From Leifsonia shinshuensis (GTDB lineage Bacteria; Actinomycetota; Actinomycetes; Actinomycetales; Microbacteriaceae), in assembly GCF_013410375.1 (NCBI RefSeq), contig NZ_JACCFL010000001.1:930001-994000 (forward strand): a stretch of DNA of 64,000 nucleotides, in the 5' to 3' direction. The translations under genes were made by a program, and so were the position numbers. Positions within the stretch are counted from its first letter, which is position 1. The number at the start of each line of letters is the position of its first letter. Under the pieces are notes generated by a model that was given only the letters and a program-made list of their open reading frames with translations, was not told where the DNA came from and made no database searches. Below, in pieces: positions 42,800-52,050 of this stretch.

Positions 42800-43365
42800 G
42801 GCCGCGGCCCGAGCGCCTGCGCGTGGGCGTGCCCGCCGTGCTGGCCTTCGGCAGCAACCTGGGCGACCGCGTCGCCACGATCCGGGAGGCGCTGCGCCTG
42901 CTCGCCGACGACCCCGGCCTGCGCGTGGAGGCGGTCTCCCGCCTGTACGAGACGCCGGCGCTCAAGCCGGAGGGCATCGACGAGGAGGCGCCCGCCTACC
43001 TCAACGCCGTCGCCCTGGTGAACACGATCCTCGACCCGCTCGCGCTGCTGGCCGCGGTGAACCAGGTGGAGGACGCCCTCGGCCGGGTGCGCGAGGAGCG
43101 CTGGGGCGATCGCACCATCGACATCGACATCGTCGACTACCAGGGCATCGTCGCCGACGACGACCCGCGCATCGTCCTGCCGCATCCGCGCGCGCACGAG
43201 CGCGCCTTCGTGCTGGTGCCGTGGCTCGACGTGGACCCGGACGCCGTGCTTCCCGGCTACGGACCGGTGGCCGCGCTGGCCGCCGAGGCGACCGACCCGG
43301 TGACGCTGTACGAGCCGGGGGACGGGAACGCCGACGCCGGCGCGGACGAGGACGGCGACGCATGA
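42796..43365 (+). CDS. folK: 2-amino-4-hydroxy-6-hydroxymethyldihydropteridine pyrophosphokinase
   Basis: 189 residues. AFGSNLGDR, SRLYETPAL, RWGDRTIDIDIVDY and LPHPRAHERAFVLVPW are the conserved blocks. It supplies the pyrophosphorylated pterin for FolP. The acidic C-terminal tail is Asp/Ala/Gly-rich. Its ATG overlaps the folB stop. Confidence 0.96.
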   Translation: MRPRPERLRVGVPAVLAFGSNLGDRVATIREALRLLADDPGLRVEAVSRLYETPALKPEGIDEEAPAYLNAVALVNTILDPLALLAAVNQVEDALGRVREERWGDRTIDIDIVDYQGIVADDDPRIVLPHPRAHERAFVLVPWLDVDPDAVLPGYGPVAALAAEATDPVTLYEPGDGNADAGADEDGDA

Positions 43366-43838
43366 AGCGCACCCGCCCCACCTCGCTCATCGGCCTCGGG
43401 GTGCTCGGACTGGTCGTGGGCTTCCTCGGCGAGCTCGCGGCCGCGGGCACCGGCCTCGCCGTCTTCATCCCGCCGCTGACCCTGCCGATCACCCTGGTCG
43501 CGGTCGCCATCATCGTGGTGGCGTTCGCAATCCCGATCCGGCGGGCGGTGCGCGGCCGCAGTTCGCGGCGGATCGACCCGTTCCAGGCGATGCGGATCGT
43601 GGTGTTCGCCAAGGCGTGCAGCCTGAGCGGCGCACTGCTCACGGGCGCCGGCATCGGCATCCTGGTGTACGTCCTCACCCGGGACGTCCTGCCCTCCTCC
43701 AACGCGATCCTGATGACCGCGCTGGGCACGGCGGGCGCCGTGATCCTGCTCATCGCGGGCCTGGTCGCCGAGTTCTTCTGCACCCTCCCGCCGGACGATG
43801 ACGACGACGTGGAGACCGCCCGTGCCCGCTCGCATTGA
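43362..43838 (+). CDS. DUF3180 four-helix membrane protein
   Basis: 158 residues, four hydrophobic helices, beginning MKRTRPTSLIGLGVLGLVVG; the loop RRIDPFQAMRIVVFAKAC is typical of DUF3180, which follows folK in actinobacteria. Function unknown. It overlaps folK by 4 nt and the next PH gene by 17 nt. Confidence 0.85.
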   Translation: MKRTRPTSLIGLGVLGLVVGFLGELAAAGTGLAVFIPPLTLPITLVAVAIIVVAFAIPIRRAVRGRSSRRIDPFQAMRIVVFAKACSLSGALLTGAGIGILVYVLTRDVLPSSNAILMTALGTAGAVILLIAGLVAEFFCTLPPDDDDDVETARARSH

Positions 43839-44307
43839 CCTCTCCGTCGGGGAGTGGAACCGGGTGTCGCCCAAGTACGTGGTCGTGGTCGTGGTCAGCA
43901 CGCTGCTGAGCGGGCTGGTCCTCAGCGCGGCGACGGTGTTCCTCTGGCTGGTCGCCGGCTGGTCGTGGGCGTGGATCCCGCTGATTGTCGTCGTGGTCGC
44001 GACGCTGATCGGGCTGTTCATCGCGAACCGGCGCACCCGGTCGATCGGCTACATCCTGCGGGAGGACGACCTGCTGTTCCGGCGCGGGATCATGTTCCAG
44101 CGCTTCGTGTCCGTCCCGTACGGCCGGATGCAGCTCATCGACATCACGCGCGGGCCGGTCGGGCGGATGCTGGGCCTCGCCGACCTGAAGTTCGTCACCG
44201 CCGCCGCGTCGACCGGGGTCGTCGTCCCCGGCCTGCCCGAGCCGGAGGCCGCCGGGCTGCGCGACCGCCTGGTGGAGCTGGCGGAGAGCCGCCGGGCGGG
44301 ACTGTGA
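43822..44307 (+). CDS. PH-domain membrane protein (YdbS-like)
   Basis: 161 residues from GTG 43822 (GGAG 8 nt upstream); an ATG at 43798 is the alternative. Two membrane helices are followed by a bacterial PH (bPH_2) domain: IGYILREDDLLFRRGIMFQRFVSVPYGRMQ. YdbS/YdbT pairs are membrane proteins of unsettled role. It overlaps the next gene by 4 nt (GTGA). Confidence 0.8.
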   Translation: MPARIDLSVGEWNRVSPKYVVVVVVSTLLSGLVLSAATVFLWLVAGWSWAWIPLIVVVVATLIGLFIANRRTRSIGYILREDDLLFRRGIMFQRFVSVPYGRMQLIDITRGPVGRMLGLADLKFVTAAASTGVVVPGLPEPEAAGLRDRLVELAESRRAGL

Positions 44308-45923
44308 CCGTCCCGCAGCCCGGCGCGCCGCTCCCGGGCGGCCCGCTGAGCGCGGCGGAACGCGCCGCGGAGCGCTTCACCGACGGTGAGTGGCACCGGC
44401 TCCACCCCGCGACACCGCTGCTGCGCGGCGGGATCGTGTTCATCGCAGTGCTCGGCTTCGTGCTGTCCAACCTGCGCGAGCGGCTGGTGAGCTTCTTCGT
44501 CGGGGCGCCCGACCTCGGCGGCGACCCGATCGACGCGATCTACACCCACGGCTGGGAGGGCTGGGCCCTGCTCGGCGTCGCGGTCGTGCTGCTCGGCTGC
44601 CTGGCCGCGTTCTACGTGTCCTGGCGCATGCACAGCTTCCGGATCACCGACGACGCCGTGGAGGTGCGCAGCGGCATCCTGTTCCGCACGCAGCGGAAGG
44701 CCCGGCTCGACCGCATCCAGGGGATCAACGTGCACCGGCCGCTGCTCGCCCGCATCTTCGGCGCGGCGAAGCTGGAGATCTCCGTGGCCGGGCATGACGC
44801 GAACGTGACGCTGGCGTACCTCGGCTCGGTGCTCGCCGACGGGCTGCGGTCGGACGTGCTGCGGCTCGCGTCCGGGGTGCGGGAGGCCGAGGCCGCCGCG
44901 CCGGCCGCGACCGGCGCCCCCGCCTCCCGCGCCGCACAGGTCGGCGACTTCGTCAGCCGCCGCATCGACGACTTCCTCGCGCCGGAGCTCGACCCGAACG
45001 CGGCGCCGCCGGAGTCGGTCGTGAAGATCCCGCCGCTCCGGCTGGCCGGCTCGCTCGTGCTGAGCGGGTTCACGATGTTCGTCATCGCCGTGATCGTGCT
45101 GCTGGTGATCGGCTCGGCGGGAGGCGCGCCCTGGCTGCTGATCGTCGTGCTCCCCGGCCTGCTCGGCTCGGCGAGCTTCTACATCAACCGGTTCACCAAG
45201 TCGCTGCGGTACTCGATCGCGGGCACCCCCGACGGCGTCCGGGTCGGCTTCGGCCTGCTCACGACGAGCAACGAGACGCTGCCGCCCGGCCGCATCCACG
45301 CCGTCGAGGTGCTGCAGCCGCTGCTGTGGCGCCCGTTCGGCTGGTGGCAGATCCGCATCGACACGGCGGGCCACACCCGCGAGAAGGGCGCGGCGGGCCA
45401 GCCGAACACCACGATGCTGCCGGTCGGCGACCAAGCCGACGTGGCGAAGGTGCTGTCGCTGGTGCTCCCGGACTTCACCGCGGAGCACGACGCGGCGATC
45501 CTGCAGGGCATGACCTCCCGCGGCCGCGACGCCTTCACCGGCAGCCCGCGCCGCGCGATCTGGCTGCGGCCGCTGTCGTGGCAGCGCACCGGCTTCCGGA
45601 TGGTCGACGGCGCCGTGCTGTTGCGCCGCGGGTTCGTCTGGCGCAGCCTCGCCGTGGTCCCGCTGGCCCGGCTGCAGAGCCTGGAGCTCCAGCAGGGCCC
45701 GCTCGACCGGCTGCTGGGCCTCGCGGAGGCGCGCTTCCACACGGTGTCCGGCCCGGTCCATCCCCGGCTGGGCGCGATGGACGCGGCCGCCGGCGAGCGG
45801 CTCTTCGAGACGGTCGCGGCGCGGGCGGTGGCGGCCGCGACCGCCGACCGCAGCCACCGCTGGCGCGCCGAGCCCACCTCCGACTCCACCACCGAACAGC
45901 GACCACCAGGGGAGGACGCATGA
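44304..45923 (+). CDS. Multi-PH-domain membrane protein (YdbT-like)
   Basis: 539 residues from GTG 44304. It carries two pairs of membrane helices (about 35-105 and 250-300) and three bPH_2-like segments: SFRITDDAVEVRSGILFRTQRKARLDRIQ, LRYSIAGTPDGVRVGFGLL and FRMVDGAVLLRRGFVWRSLAVVPLARLQ. It partners the preceding YdbS-like protein. Likely an envelope or membrane-organising role; unproven. Confidence 0.8.
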   Translation: MTVPQPGAPLPGGPLSAAERAAERFTDGEWHRLHPATPLLRGGIVFIAVLGFVLSNLRERLVSFFVGAPDLGGDPIDAIYTHGWEGWALLGVAVVLLGCLAAFYVSWRMHSFRITDDAVEVRSGILFRTQRKARLDRIQGINVHRPLLARIFGAAKLEISVAGHDANVTLAYLGSVLADGLRSDVLRLASGVREAEAAAPAATGAPASRAAQVGDFVSRRIDDFLAPELDPNAAPPESVVKIPPLRLAGSLVLSGFTMFVIAVIVLLVIGSAGGAPWLLIVVLPGLLGSASFYINRFTKSLRYSIAGTPDGVRVGFGLLTTSNETLPPGRIHAVEVLQPLLWRPFGWWQIRIDTAGHTREKGAAGQPNTTMLPVGDQADVAKVLSLVLPDFTAEHDAAILQGMTSRGRDAFTGSPRRAIWLRPLSWQRTGFRMVDGAVLLRRGFVWRSLAVVPLARLQSLELQQGPLDRLLGLAEARFHTVSGPVHPRLGAMDAAAGERLFETVAARAVAAATADRSHRWRAEPTSDSTTEQRPPGEDA

Positions 45924-46738
45924 ACGACACCACCCGCCGCTCCGGCCGCCTCGGCCTCGGCATCATCGGCGCAGGACGCGTCGGCCCGGTCCTCGGCGCC
46001 GCGCTCGCCGGAGCGGGCCACGCGATCGTGGGCATCTCCGCGGTCTCCGCCGAGAGCCGCGAGCGCGCGCAGGCGATGCTGCCGCAGGCGCCGATCCTGG
46101 AGGTCCCGACCCTGGTCGAGCGCAGCGAGCTCGTCATCCTCGCCGTGCCGGACCGGGAGCTGCCCGGCCTCGTCGGCGGCCTGGCCGCGACCGGCACTTG
46201 GCAGCCGGGCCAGCTCGTCCTGCACACCGCCCCCGGGTACGGCGTCGGGGTGCTGCGCCCGGCGGCGGAGTCCGGGGCCATCCCGCTCGCGGTGCACCCG
46301 GCGCTGGAGTTCACCGGCACCAGCCTCGACCTCGCCCGGCTCGCGGAGAGCTGGTTCGCCGTCACCGCGCCGGCGCCGGTGCTGCCGATCGCACAGGCCC
46401 TCGTCGTCGAGATGGGCGGCGAGCCGGTCGTGATCGCCGAGGAGGACCGGGCCGCGTACGCGGAGGCCATCGCCACCGCCACGGCGTTCTCCCGCTCCAT
46501 CGTGGAGCAGTCCACCGGCATCCTCGCGGGGATCGGCGTGGAGAACCCCGGATCCTTCCTCAGCTCGCTGCTCCGCTCTGCCGTCGACAACGCCCTGACC
46601 CGCGCGGGGGCGCCCACCGCGCTCGACGTCGGCGACGTGCTCGGCGCGCTCGGCGACGCCGGCCGCGGACCGGCGGAGGCGCCGGGCGACGGCGACCCCG
46701 GCGACGACGGTCGCGGCTGGTTCCTCCGCGGCGAGTAG
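45920..46738 (+). CDS. Rossmann-fold DUF2520 protein
   Basis: 272 residues. The N-terminus GLGIIGAGRVGPVLGAALAGAG is an NAD(P)-binding fold, and the C-terminal half is the all-helical DUF2520 domain, as in 6-phosphogluconate-dehydrogenase-like proteins. In actinobacteria it sits directly before panC, as here, so a link to pantothenate synthesis (a ketopantoate-reductase-like step) is suggested by context only. Its ATG overlaps the YdbT stop. Confidence 0.85.
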   Translation: MNDTTRRSGRLGLGIIGAGRVGPVLGAALAGAGHAIVGISAVSAESRERAQAMLPQAPILEVPTLVERSELVILAVPDRELPGLVGGLAATGTWQPGQLVLHTAPGYGVGVLRPAAESGAIPLAVHPALEFTGTSLDLARLAESWFAVTAPAPVLPIAQALVVEMGGEPVVIAEEDRAAYAEAIATATAFSRSIVEQSTGILAGIGVENPGSFLSSLLRSAVDNALTRAGAPTALDVGDVLGALGDAGRGPAEAPGDGDPGDDGRGWFLRGE

Positions 46739-46802
46739 CCTGGATGCGGCCGCCGCACGGCCGACCGGCCCAGCGCCGGCAGCAACGCACGAGAGGACCG
46801 TC

Positions 46803-47678
46803 ATGCCCGACGTCGTGACCACCATCGCCGGACTGCGGGAGCGCGTGGCGCAGGCCCGGCGGGAGGCCGCGCTCGACGGCCCGGCGGACGCCCCGGCCGG
46901 ACGGGTCGTCCTCGTCCCGACGATGGGCGCCCTCCACCGCGGGCACCTGCGCCTGGTGAGCCGGGCCCGCGACCTCGGCGGGATCGTCGTGGTGTCGATC
47001 TTCGTCAACCCGCTGCAGTTCGGGCCGGGGGAGGACCTGGACCGCTACCCGCGCACGCTGGACGCCGACGTCGCCGCGCTGGACGGCCTCGCCGACCTGG
47101 TGTTCGCGCCGTCGCCCGCCGAGATGTATCCGGGCGGCCCCAGCTCGACCCGGGTCACCGCGGGGGAGGTCGGACGGCTGTACGAGGGCGCCTCGCGTCC
47201 CGGCCACTTCGACGGGATGCTGACGGTCGTCGCCAAGCTGCTCAACATCGTGCAGCCCGACGTCGCCGTGTTCGGCCAGAAGGACGCCCAGCAGGTGCAC
47301 CTGGTCGGGCGCATGGTCGACGACCTCGACCTCCCCGTCACCATCGCCGTGGTGGACACGGTGCGCGAGGACGACGGCCTCGCCCTCTCCAGCCGCAACA
47401 GCTACCTCGACGCCGAGCAGCGCACGGCCGCCGTCGCGCTGTCGCAGGCGCTCGCCGCCGGAGCGGCCGCTGCGTCCGGGGGAGTGGCGGCCGCGCTCGC
47501 CGCGGCGAACGCGCGCGTGGAGGCCGAGCCGGTCGTTAAACTGGACTATCTCGCGATCGTCGATCAGGACACCTTCCTCGAGGCCGGCGCGGACCACCGC
47601 GGTCCCGCGCTCCTGCTGATCGCCGCGCGCGTCGGCTCCACCCGCCTGATCGACAACGCGCGGATCACGGTCGGCTGA
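46803..47678 (+). CDS. panC: Pantoate-beta-alanine ligase
   Basis: 291 residues. [15 protein letters not shown] (HIGH-like), [30 protein letters not shown] and LSSRNSYL are the ATP and pantoate binding motifs. It makes pantothenate. The usual partners panD and coaX do not follow; lysS does. Confidence 0.96.
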   Translation: MPDVVTTIAGLRERVAQARREAALDGPADAPAGRVVLVPTMGALHRGHLRLVSRARDLGGIVVVSIFVNPLQFGPGEDLDRYPRTLDADVAALDGLADLVFAPSPAEMYPGGPSSTRVTAGEVGRLYEGASRPGHFDGMLTVVAKLLNIVQPDVAVFGQKDAQQVHLVGRMVDDLDLPVTIAVVDTVREDDGLALSSRNSYLDAEQRTAAVALSQALAAGAAAASGGVAAALAAANARVEAEPVVKLDYLAIVDQDTFLEAGADHRGPALLLIAARVGSTRLIDNARITVG

Positions 47679-47734
47679 GCCCCGAGAACCGCACGCCCTC
47701 CACCGCACCAGAACCGCCGGAACGGAAAGACACG

Positions 47735-49261
47735 ATGACCGAAGCGCCCGCCACCGACCTCAGCGACGACGGCGGCCTCACCGCCGACGAGATCAGCGAG
47801 CAGAAGGCCGTCCGCCTGGCCAAGCGCGAGCGCCTGATCGCCGAGGCCGGCGACGCGGGCGGCGGCGCCTACCCGGTGCAGGTCCCCGTGACGACCACCA
47901 TCCCCGAGGTGCGGGCGGCCTGGGGTCACCTGGAGGCCGACCAGGCCTCCGGCGAGACCGTCGGCCTCGCCGGGCGCGTCGTCCACCAGCGCAACACCGG
48001 CAAGCTCTGCTTCGCCGTGCTGCAGGCGGGCGACGGCTCGCGCATCCAGGCGATGGTCTCCCTCGCCGAGGTGGGCGAGGAGTCGCTGGCGCGCTGGAAG
48101 GAGCTGGTCGACCTCGGCGACCACGTCTTCGTGTCCGGCGAGGTCATCTCCAGCCGCCGCGGCGAGCTGTCGATCATGGTCAGCGGCTGGATGATCGCGT
48201 CCAAGGCCATTCAGCCGCTGCCGAACCTGCACAACGAGCTCAACGAGGAGACCCGGGTCCGCTCGCGCTACCTCGACCTGATCGCGCGCGAGCAGGCCCG
48301 CCGCAACGTGCTCGACCGCGCCGCGGCCGTCGCGAGCCTCCGCAGCACCTTCGCGGGCCAGGGCTTCGTGGAGGTCGAGACGCCGATGTTGCAGGTGATG
48401 CACGGCGGCGCCTCCGCCCGGCCGTTCGTCACGCACTCCAACGCGTTCGACACCGAGCTGTACCTGCGCATCGCTCCGGAGCTGTACCTCAAGCGCGCCG
48501 TCGTCGGCGGCATCGACCGGGTGTTCGAGATCAACCGCAACTTCCGCAACGAGGGCGCGGACTCCACGCACTCGCCCGAGTTCGCGATGCTGGAGGCCTA
48601 CCAGGCGTATGGCGACTACAACTCGATCGCCGACCTGACTCAGCAGCTCATCCAGGACGCGGCGCTCGCCGTCTCAGGCTCGCACGTGGTCACCTGGGCG
48701 GACGGCACCGAGTACGACCTCGGCGGCCAGTGGGATCGCATCCGCATGTACGACAGCCTCTCGGAGGCGATCGGCGAGGAGATCACGCCGGAGACCCCGA
48801 TGTCGCGGCTGCGCGAGCTCGCGGCCGAGGCCGGCATCGAGGTGCCGCACCCGCTGCCCGGCAAGTACGTCGAGGAGCTGTGGGAGCACCACGTGAAGTC
48901 CGGGCTCGTGCGGCCGACCTTCGTCATGGACTTCCCGGTCGACACCAGCCCGCTCGTGCGCGCGCACCGCTCGCGCGACGGCGTGGTGGAGAAGTGGGAC
49001 CTCTACACGCGCGGCTTCGAGCTGGCGACCGGCTACTCCGAGCTGATCGACCCGGTCGTCCAGCGCGAGCGCTTCGTGGAGCAGGCGCGCCTGGCGGCCG
49101 CCGGCGACGACGAGGCGATGCGCCTGGACGAGGAGTTCCTGCGCGCGCTCGAGTTCGGCATGCCGCCGACCGGCGGCATGGGCATGGGCATCGACCGCCT
49201 GCTCATGGCGCTCACCGGCCTCGGCATCCGAGAAACCATCCTCTTCCCCCTGGTCAAGTAG
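47735..49261 (+). CDS. lysS: Lysyl-tRNA synthetase, class II
   Basis: 508 residues. OB-fold anticodon-binding domain ([18 protein letters not shown]), class II motif 1 region ([11 protein letters not shown]), motif 2 ([21 protein letters not shown]) and motif 3 ([14 protein letters not shown]). The N-terminal stretch of about 40 residues is acidic/Lys-rich. Confidence 0.97.
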   Translation: MTEAPATDLSDDGGLTADEISEQKAVRLAKRERLIAEAGDAGGGAYPVQVPVTTTIPEVRAAWGHLEADQASGETVGLAGRVVHQRNTGKLCFAVLQAGDGSRIQAMVSLAEVGEESLARWKELVDLGDHVFVSGEVISSRRGELSIMVSGWMIASKAIQPLPNLHNELNEETRVRSRYLDLIAREQARRNVLDRAAAVASLRSTFAGQGFVEVETPMLQVMHGGASARPFVTHSNAFDTELYLRIAPELYLKRAVVGGIDRVFEINRNFRNEGADSTHSPEFAMLEAYQAYGDYNSIADLTQQLIQDAALAVSGSHVVTWADGTEYDLGGQWDRIRMYDSLSEAIGEEITPETPMSRLRELAAEAGIEVPHPLPGKYVEELWEHHVKSGLVRPTFVMDFPVDTSPLVRAHRSRDGVVEKWDLYTRGFELATGYSELIDPVVQRERFVEQARLAAAGDDEAMRLDEEFLRALEFGMPPTGGMGMGIDRLLMALTGLGIRETILFPLVK

Positions 49262-49289
49262 CCCGCAGCCCGCCGAGGGGCGGCGGGGT

Positions 49290-50114
49290 TCAGCCGCGCT
49301 GGTGGAGGTGCGCCTGCGTGAGCGCCTCCATCTCCTCGTCGCTGAGCTCGTCCAGCTTCTTGCCCTCGCGGCGGTCCAGGCGCATCCACCGGATGAACAG
49401 GATGATAAGGATCGGGATGTCCGCGACCTCGGCGATGAACCAGAGGAAGTCGCCGGAGAGATGCTGGTCGTGCAGCGCGCTCGGGAACCACAGCGGCAGC
49501 GGGCCCACGATCGCCGGCGCGTGGTCGAGCACCGTGTCGTTGAGCCGCAGCAGCAGCCCCGGGATCGCGTCCAGCAGCAGCGCGACGAACGCCAGCAGGA
49601 ACTCCACCGTGATGAAGAAGCTGGTGTGCATCACGGAGTGCGCCGCGATCGGCAGCACCATGAGCAGGCCCGCGAGCGGCACCAGCACCGAGATGGTCCA
49701 CTCCGACCACGGCGAGTCCCGGAGGACGGCGGCGACCGGCGTCAGGAAGATCATGAACGCCGCGCAGGCGAAGACCGTCGCGAAGATCGCGTTGCCGAAC
49801 AGCTTCACCGCGCGCGACTGCAAGAACCGGTCGGTGCGGGCCTGACCGGTCGGGCCCAGCGCCACGCGCGCGAGCGCGATCGGCCGGCCGAGGCTCACGA
49901 GGGCGGGGACCACGAACAGCAGCAGCGCGATTCGCGTCGTGAAGGCCCAGCGCAGCTCCCGGCTCTCGGCGCCGAGGAAGCCGAACGAGATGACCGCGTA
50001 CGACCCCAGCCCCAGCAGGAAGTACATCCACGTCAGCCGCGCCGGCCAGTGGTGGCCGCGCCGCCGCAGCGACAGCACCCCGCCCAGGTAGAGAGCGGCC
50101 GCCGCGACGAGCAT
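49290..50114 (-). CDS. CtaG-like cytochrome c oxidase assembly membrane protein
   Basis: 274 residues from ATG 50114 and about seven membrane helices: TWMYFLLGLGSYAVISF, PIALARVALGPTG, HSVMHTSFFITVEFLLAF and a Met/His-bearing core, as in the actinobacterial CtaG/copper-handling family (PF09678). The in-frame codons directly upstream encode FLVFLTTWSFDPAAAV, which fits the family's first helix, yet no ATG, GTG or TTG occurs before a stop at 50228. The annotated start may therefore truncate helix 1, or a frameshift lies upstream. Confidence 0.75.
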   Translation of the reverse strand: MLVAAAALYLGGVLSLRRRGHHWPARLTWMYFLLGLGSYAVISFGFLGAESRELRWAFTTRIALLLFVVPALVSLGRPIALARVALGPTGQARTDRFLQSRAVKLFGNAIFATVFACAAFMIFLTPVAAVLRDSPWSEWTISVLVPLAGLLMVLPIAAHSVMHTSFFITVEFLLAFVALLLDAIPGLLLRLNDTVLDHAPAIVGPLPLWFPSALHDQHLSGDFLWFIAEVADIPILIILFIRWMRLDRREGKKLDELSDEEMEALTQAHLHQRG

Positions 50115-50215
50115 GACCGCGGCCGCCGGGTCGAACGACCAGGTGGTGAGGAAGACGAGGAAGGGAGGCGTGGTGCTGCTTTCCGGGTGACGACGTTCAC
50201 ATGTGCGGGAGGTAC

Positions 50216-50221
50216 CATTAT
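50216..50221 (+). promoter_or_regulatory. -10-like box (CATTAT) for a leaderless small gene
   Basis: CATTAT, six bases, then ATG 50228. A GGGAGG at 50207-50212 is too far from the ATG to serve as ribosome binding site. Confidence 0.4.
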
Positions 50222-50227
50222 CCCGCT

Positions 50228-50401
50228 ATGGGAGACATCATCGGTGGAATCGTCTGGTCGCTGGCCCCGACCGTGCTCGTCGGCCTGCTGTTCTGGCTGA
50301 TCATGCGCGCCATCGTCCGGGCCGACCGCACCGAGCGCAAGGTCTACTCCCGCATGGAGAACGAGGAGCGCGCCCGCCGCGGTCTCGCTCCCAAGTCGTA
50401 G
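50228..50401 (+). CDS. Small single-pass membrane protein
   Basis: 57 residues: GDIIGGIVWSLAPTVLVGLLFWLIMRAIV forms one helix, followed by RADRTERKVYSRMENEERARRG, a charged cytosolic tail. It is a typical short membrane protein of Microbacteriaceae without known role. It is followed after 67 bp by cardiolipin synthase. Confidence 0.7.
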   Translation: MGDIIGGIVWSLAPTVLVGLLFWLIMRAIVRADRTERKVYSRMENEERARRGLAPKS

Positions 50402-50468
50402 CGCCCACTACGGTTAGCGGAGAGGGCGTACATCCCGGTCCTCGACGCCTGACGCCGGAGGGGGCCGA

Positions 50469-51947
50469 ATGGATGCGGGTTTCCTGACCACGACGATCGT
50501 CGTGCTCGCGCTCCTCCTCGACTTCGTCATCCGCGTCATCGCGATCATCGTGGTCCCGCGCAACCGCAAGCCCACCTCCGCGACCGCGTGGCTGCTCGCC
50601 ATCTTCCTGATCCCGTACATCGGCGTGCTGTTCTTCCTGCTGATCGGCAGCTACAAGCTCCCGAAGAAGCGCCGGGAGAAGCAGGACGAGATCAACCGCT
50701 TCATCATCGACAGCACCGAGGGCATCGAGCGGGTGCGCCGCGACCACCCGTGGCCGCCGTGGCTGGAGTCGGTGGTCGAGCTCAACCGCAACCTCGGCGC
50801 GATGCCGCTCGTCGGCGGCAACCGGGCCACGCTCAACGGGCACTACGAGGAGTCGCTCGCCGCGATGACCGCGGCGATCGCCGCCGCGAAGCGGTATGTC
50901 CACGTCGAGTTCTACATCCTCACGCTCGACAAGACGACGGCTCCGTTCTTCGAGGCGATGGAGGCCGCGGTCGCGCGCGGCGTCGTCGTGCGCGTGCTGC
51001 TCGACCACATCGCCTCGGTCCGGACCCCCGACTACAAGGCCACCATCAAGCGCCTGACGGCGATGGGCGCGAAGTGGCACCTGATGCTGCCCGTGCAGCC
51101 GTTCAAGGGCAAGTACCAGCGGCCCGACCTCCGCAACCACCGCAAGCTGCTCATCGTGGACGGCCGGGTGGCGTTCATGGGGTCCCAGAACGTCATCGAC
51201 CGCAGCTACAACAAGAAGTCGAACATCAAGCGCGGCCTCAAGTGGAAAGAGCTCATCGTCCGGCTCGAGGGGCCGATCGTCGCCGGTCTGAACGCGATCT
51301 TTATCACCGACTGGTACAGCGAGACCGACGAGCTGCTCCGCCGCGAGACGGAGCCGATCACCGACGAGGACGTCCAGAACGCCAACGACCCCGAGGAGCT
51401 GGACGCCCAGGTCGTCCCGTCCGGCCCCGGATTCGCGGGCGAGAACAACCTCCGGCTCTTCCTCGCGCTGCTGTACTACGCGCAGGAGCGCATCGTCATC
51501 ACGTCGCCGTACTTCGTGCCGGACGAGGCGATGCTCACGGCCATCACGACCGCCACTCAGCGCGGCATCGCCGTCGACCTGTTCGTCTCCGAGATCGGCG
51601 ACCAGGCGCTTGTGTACCACGCCCAGCGCTCCTACTACGAGGCGCTGCTGCGCGCCGGCGTGCGGATCTGGATGTACAAGGCGCCGTACATCCTGCACGC
51701 CAAGCACTTCACGATCGACGACGATGTGGCCGTGATCGGGTCGAGCAACATGGACATGCGCTCCTTCCTGCTCAACATGGAGGTCTCGCTGATGGTCCGC
51801 GGGCGTCCGTTCGTGGAGCAGATGCGCGAGGTGGAGGACGGCTACCGCCGCGACAGCCGCGAGCTGACCCTCGACGAGTGGATGAAGCAGCCCCTCCGCT
51901 CCACCGTGCTCGACAACCTGGCCCGGCTCACCTCCGCCCTGCAGTAG
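50469..51947 (+). CDS. cls: Cardiolipin synthase
   Basis: 492 residues. Two N-terminal membrane helices and two phospholipase-D HKD motifs: NHRKLLIVDGRVAFMGSQN and HAKHFTIDDDVAVIGSSN. It joins phosphatidylglycerol units into cardiolipin. The second motif lacks the usual extra Lys spacing change and looks complete (H, K, D all present). Confidence 0.95.
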   Translation: MDAGFLTTTIVVLALLLDFVIRVIAIIVVPRNRKPTSATAWLLAIFLIPYIGVLFFLLIGSYKLPKKRREKQDEINRFIIDSTEGIERVRRDHPWPPWLESVVELNRNLGAMPLVGGNRATLNGHYEESLAAMTAAIAAAKRYVHVEFYILTLDKTTAPFFEAMEAAVARGVVVRVLLDHIASVRTPDYKATIKRLTAMGAKWHLMLPVQPFKGKYQRPDLRNHRKLLIVDGRVAFMGSQNVIDRSYNKKSNIKRGLKWKELIVRLEGPIVAGLNAIFITDWYSETDELLRRETEPITDEDVQNANDPEELDAQVVPSGPGFAGENNLRLFLALLYYAQERIVITSPYFVPDEAMLTAITTATQRGIAVDLFVSEIGDQALVYHAQRSYYEALLRAGVRIWMYKAPYILHAKHFTIDDDVAVIGSSNMDMRSFLLNMEVSLMVRGRPFVEQMREVEDGYRRDSRELTLDEWMKQPLRSTVLDNLARLTSALQ

Positions 51948-51966
51948 CGCGCCGACCGCCGTTGCC

Positions 51967-52050
51967 AACGGAGGAGATCGCGCCTCCGTTGCTGCTGGAG
52001 TCCTCCGCAGACCGTCGCGCGGCGGCGTGTCGGGGCGGATCTCCTCCGTT
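51967..52050. repeat. 84-bp inverted-repeat-ended element, copy A
   Basis: Ends are AACGGAGGAGATC (51967-51979) and its exact reverse complement GATCTCCTCCGTT (52038-52050). The interior matches copy B (59144-59227) in patches such as CGTCGCGCGG and GTGTCGG. The right end supplies the TAA stop of the pirin gene. Confidence 0.85.
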
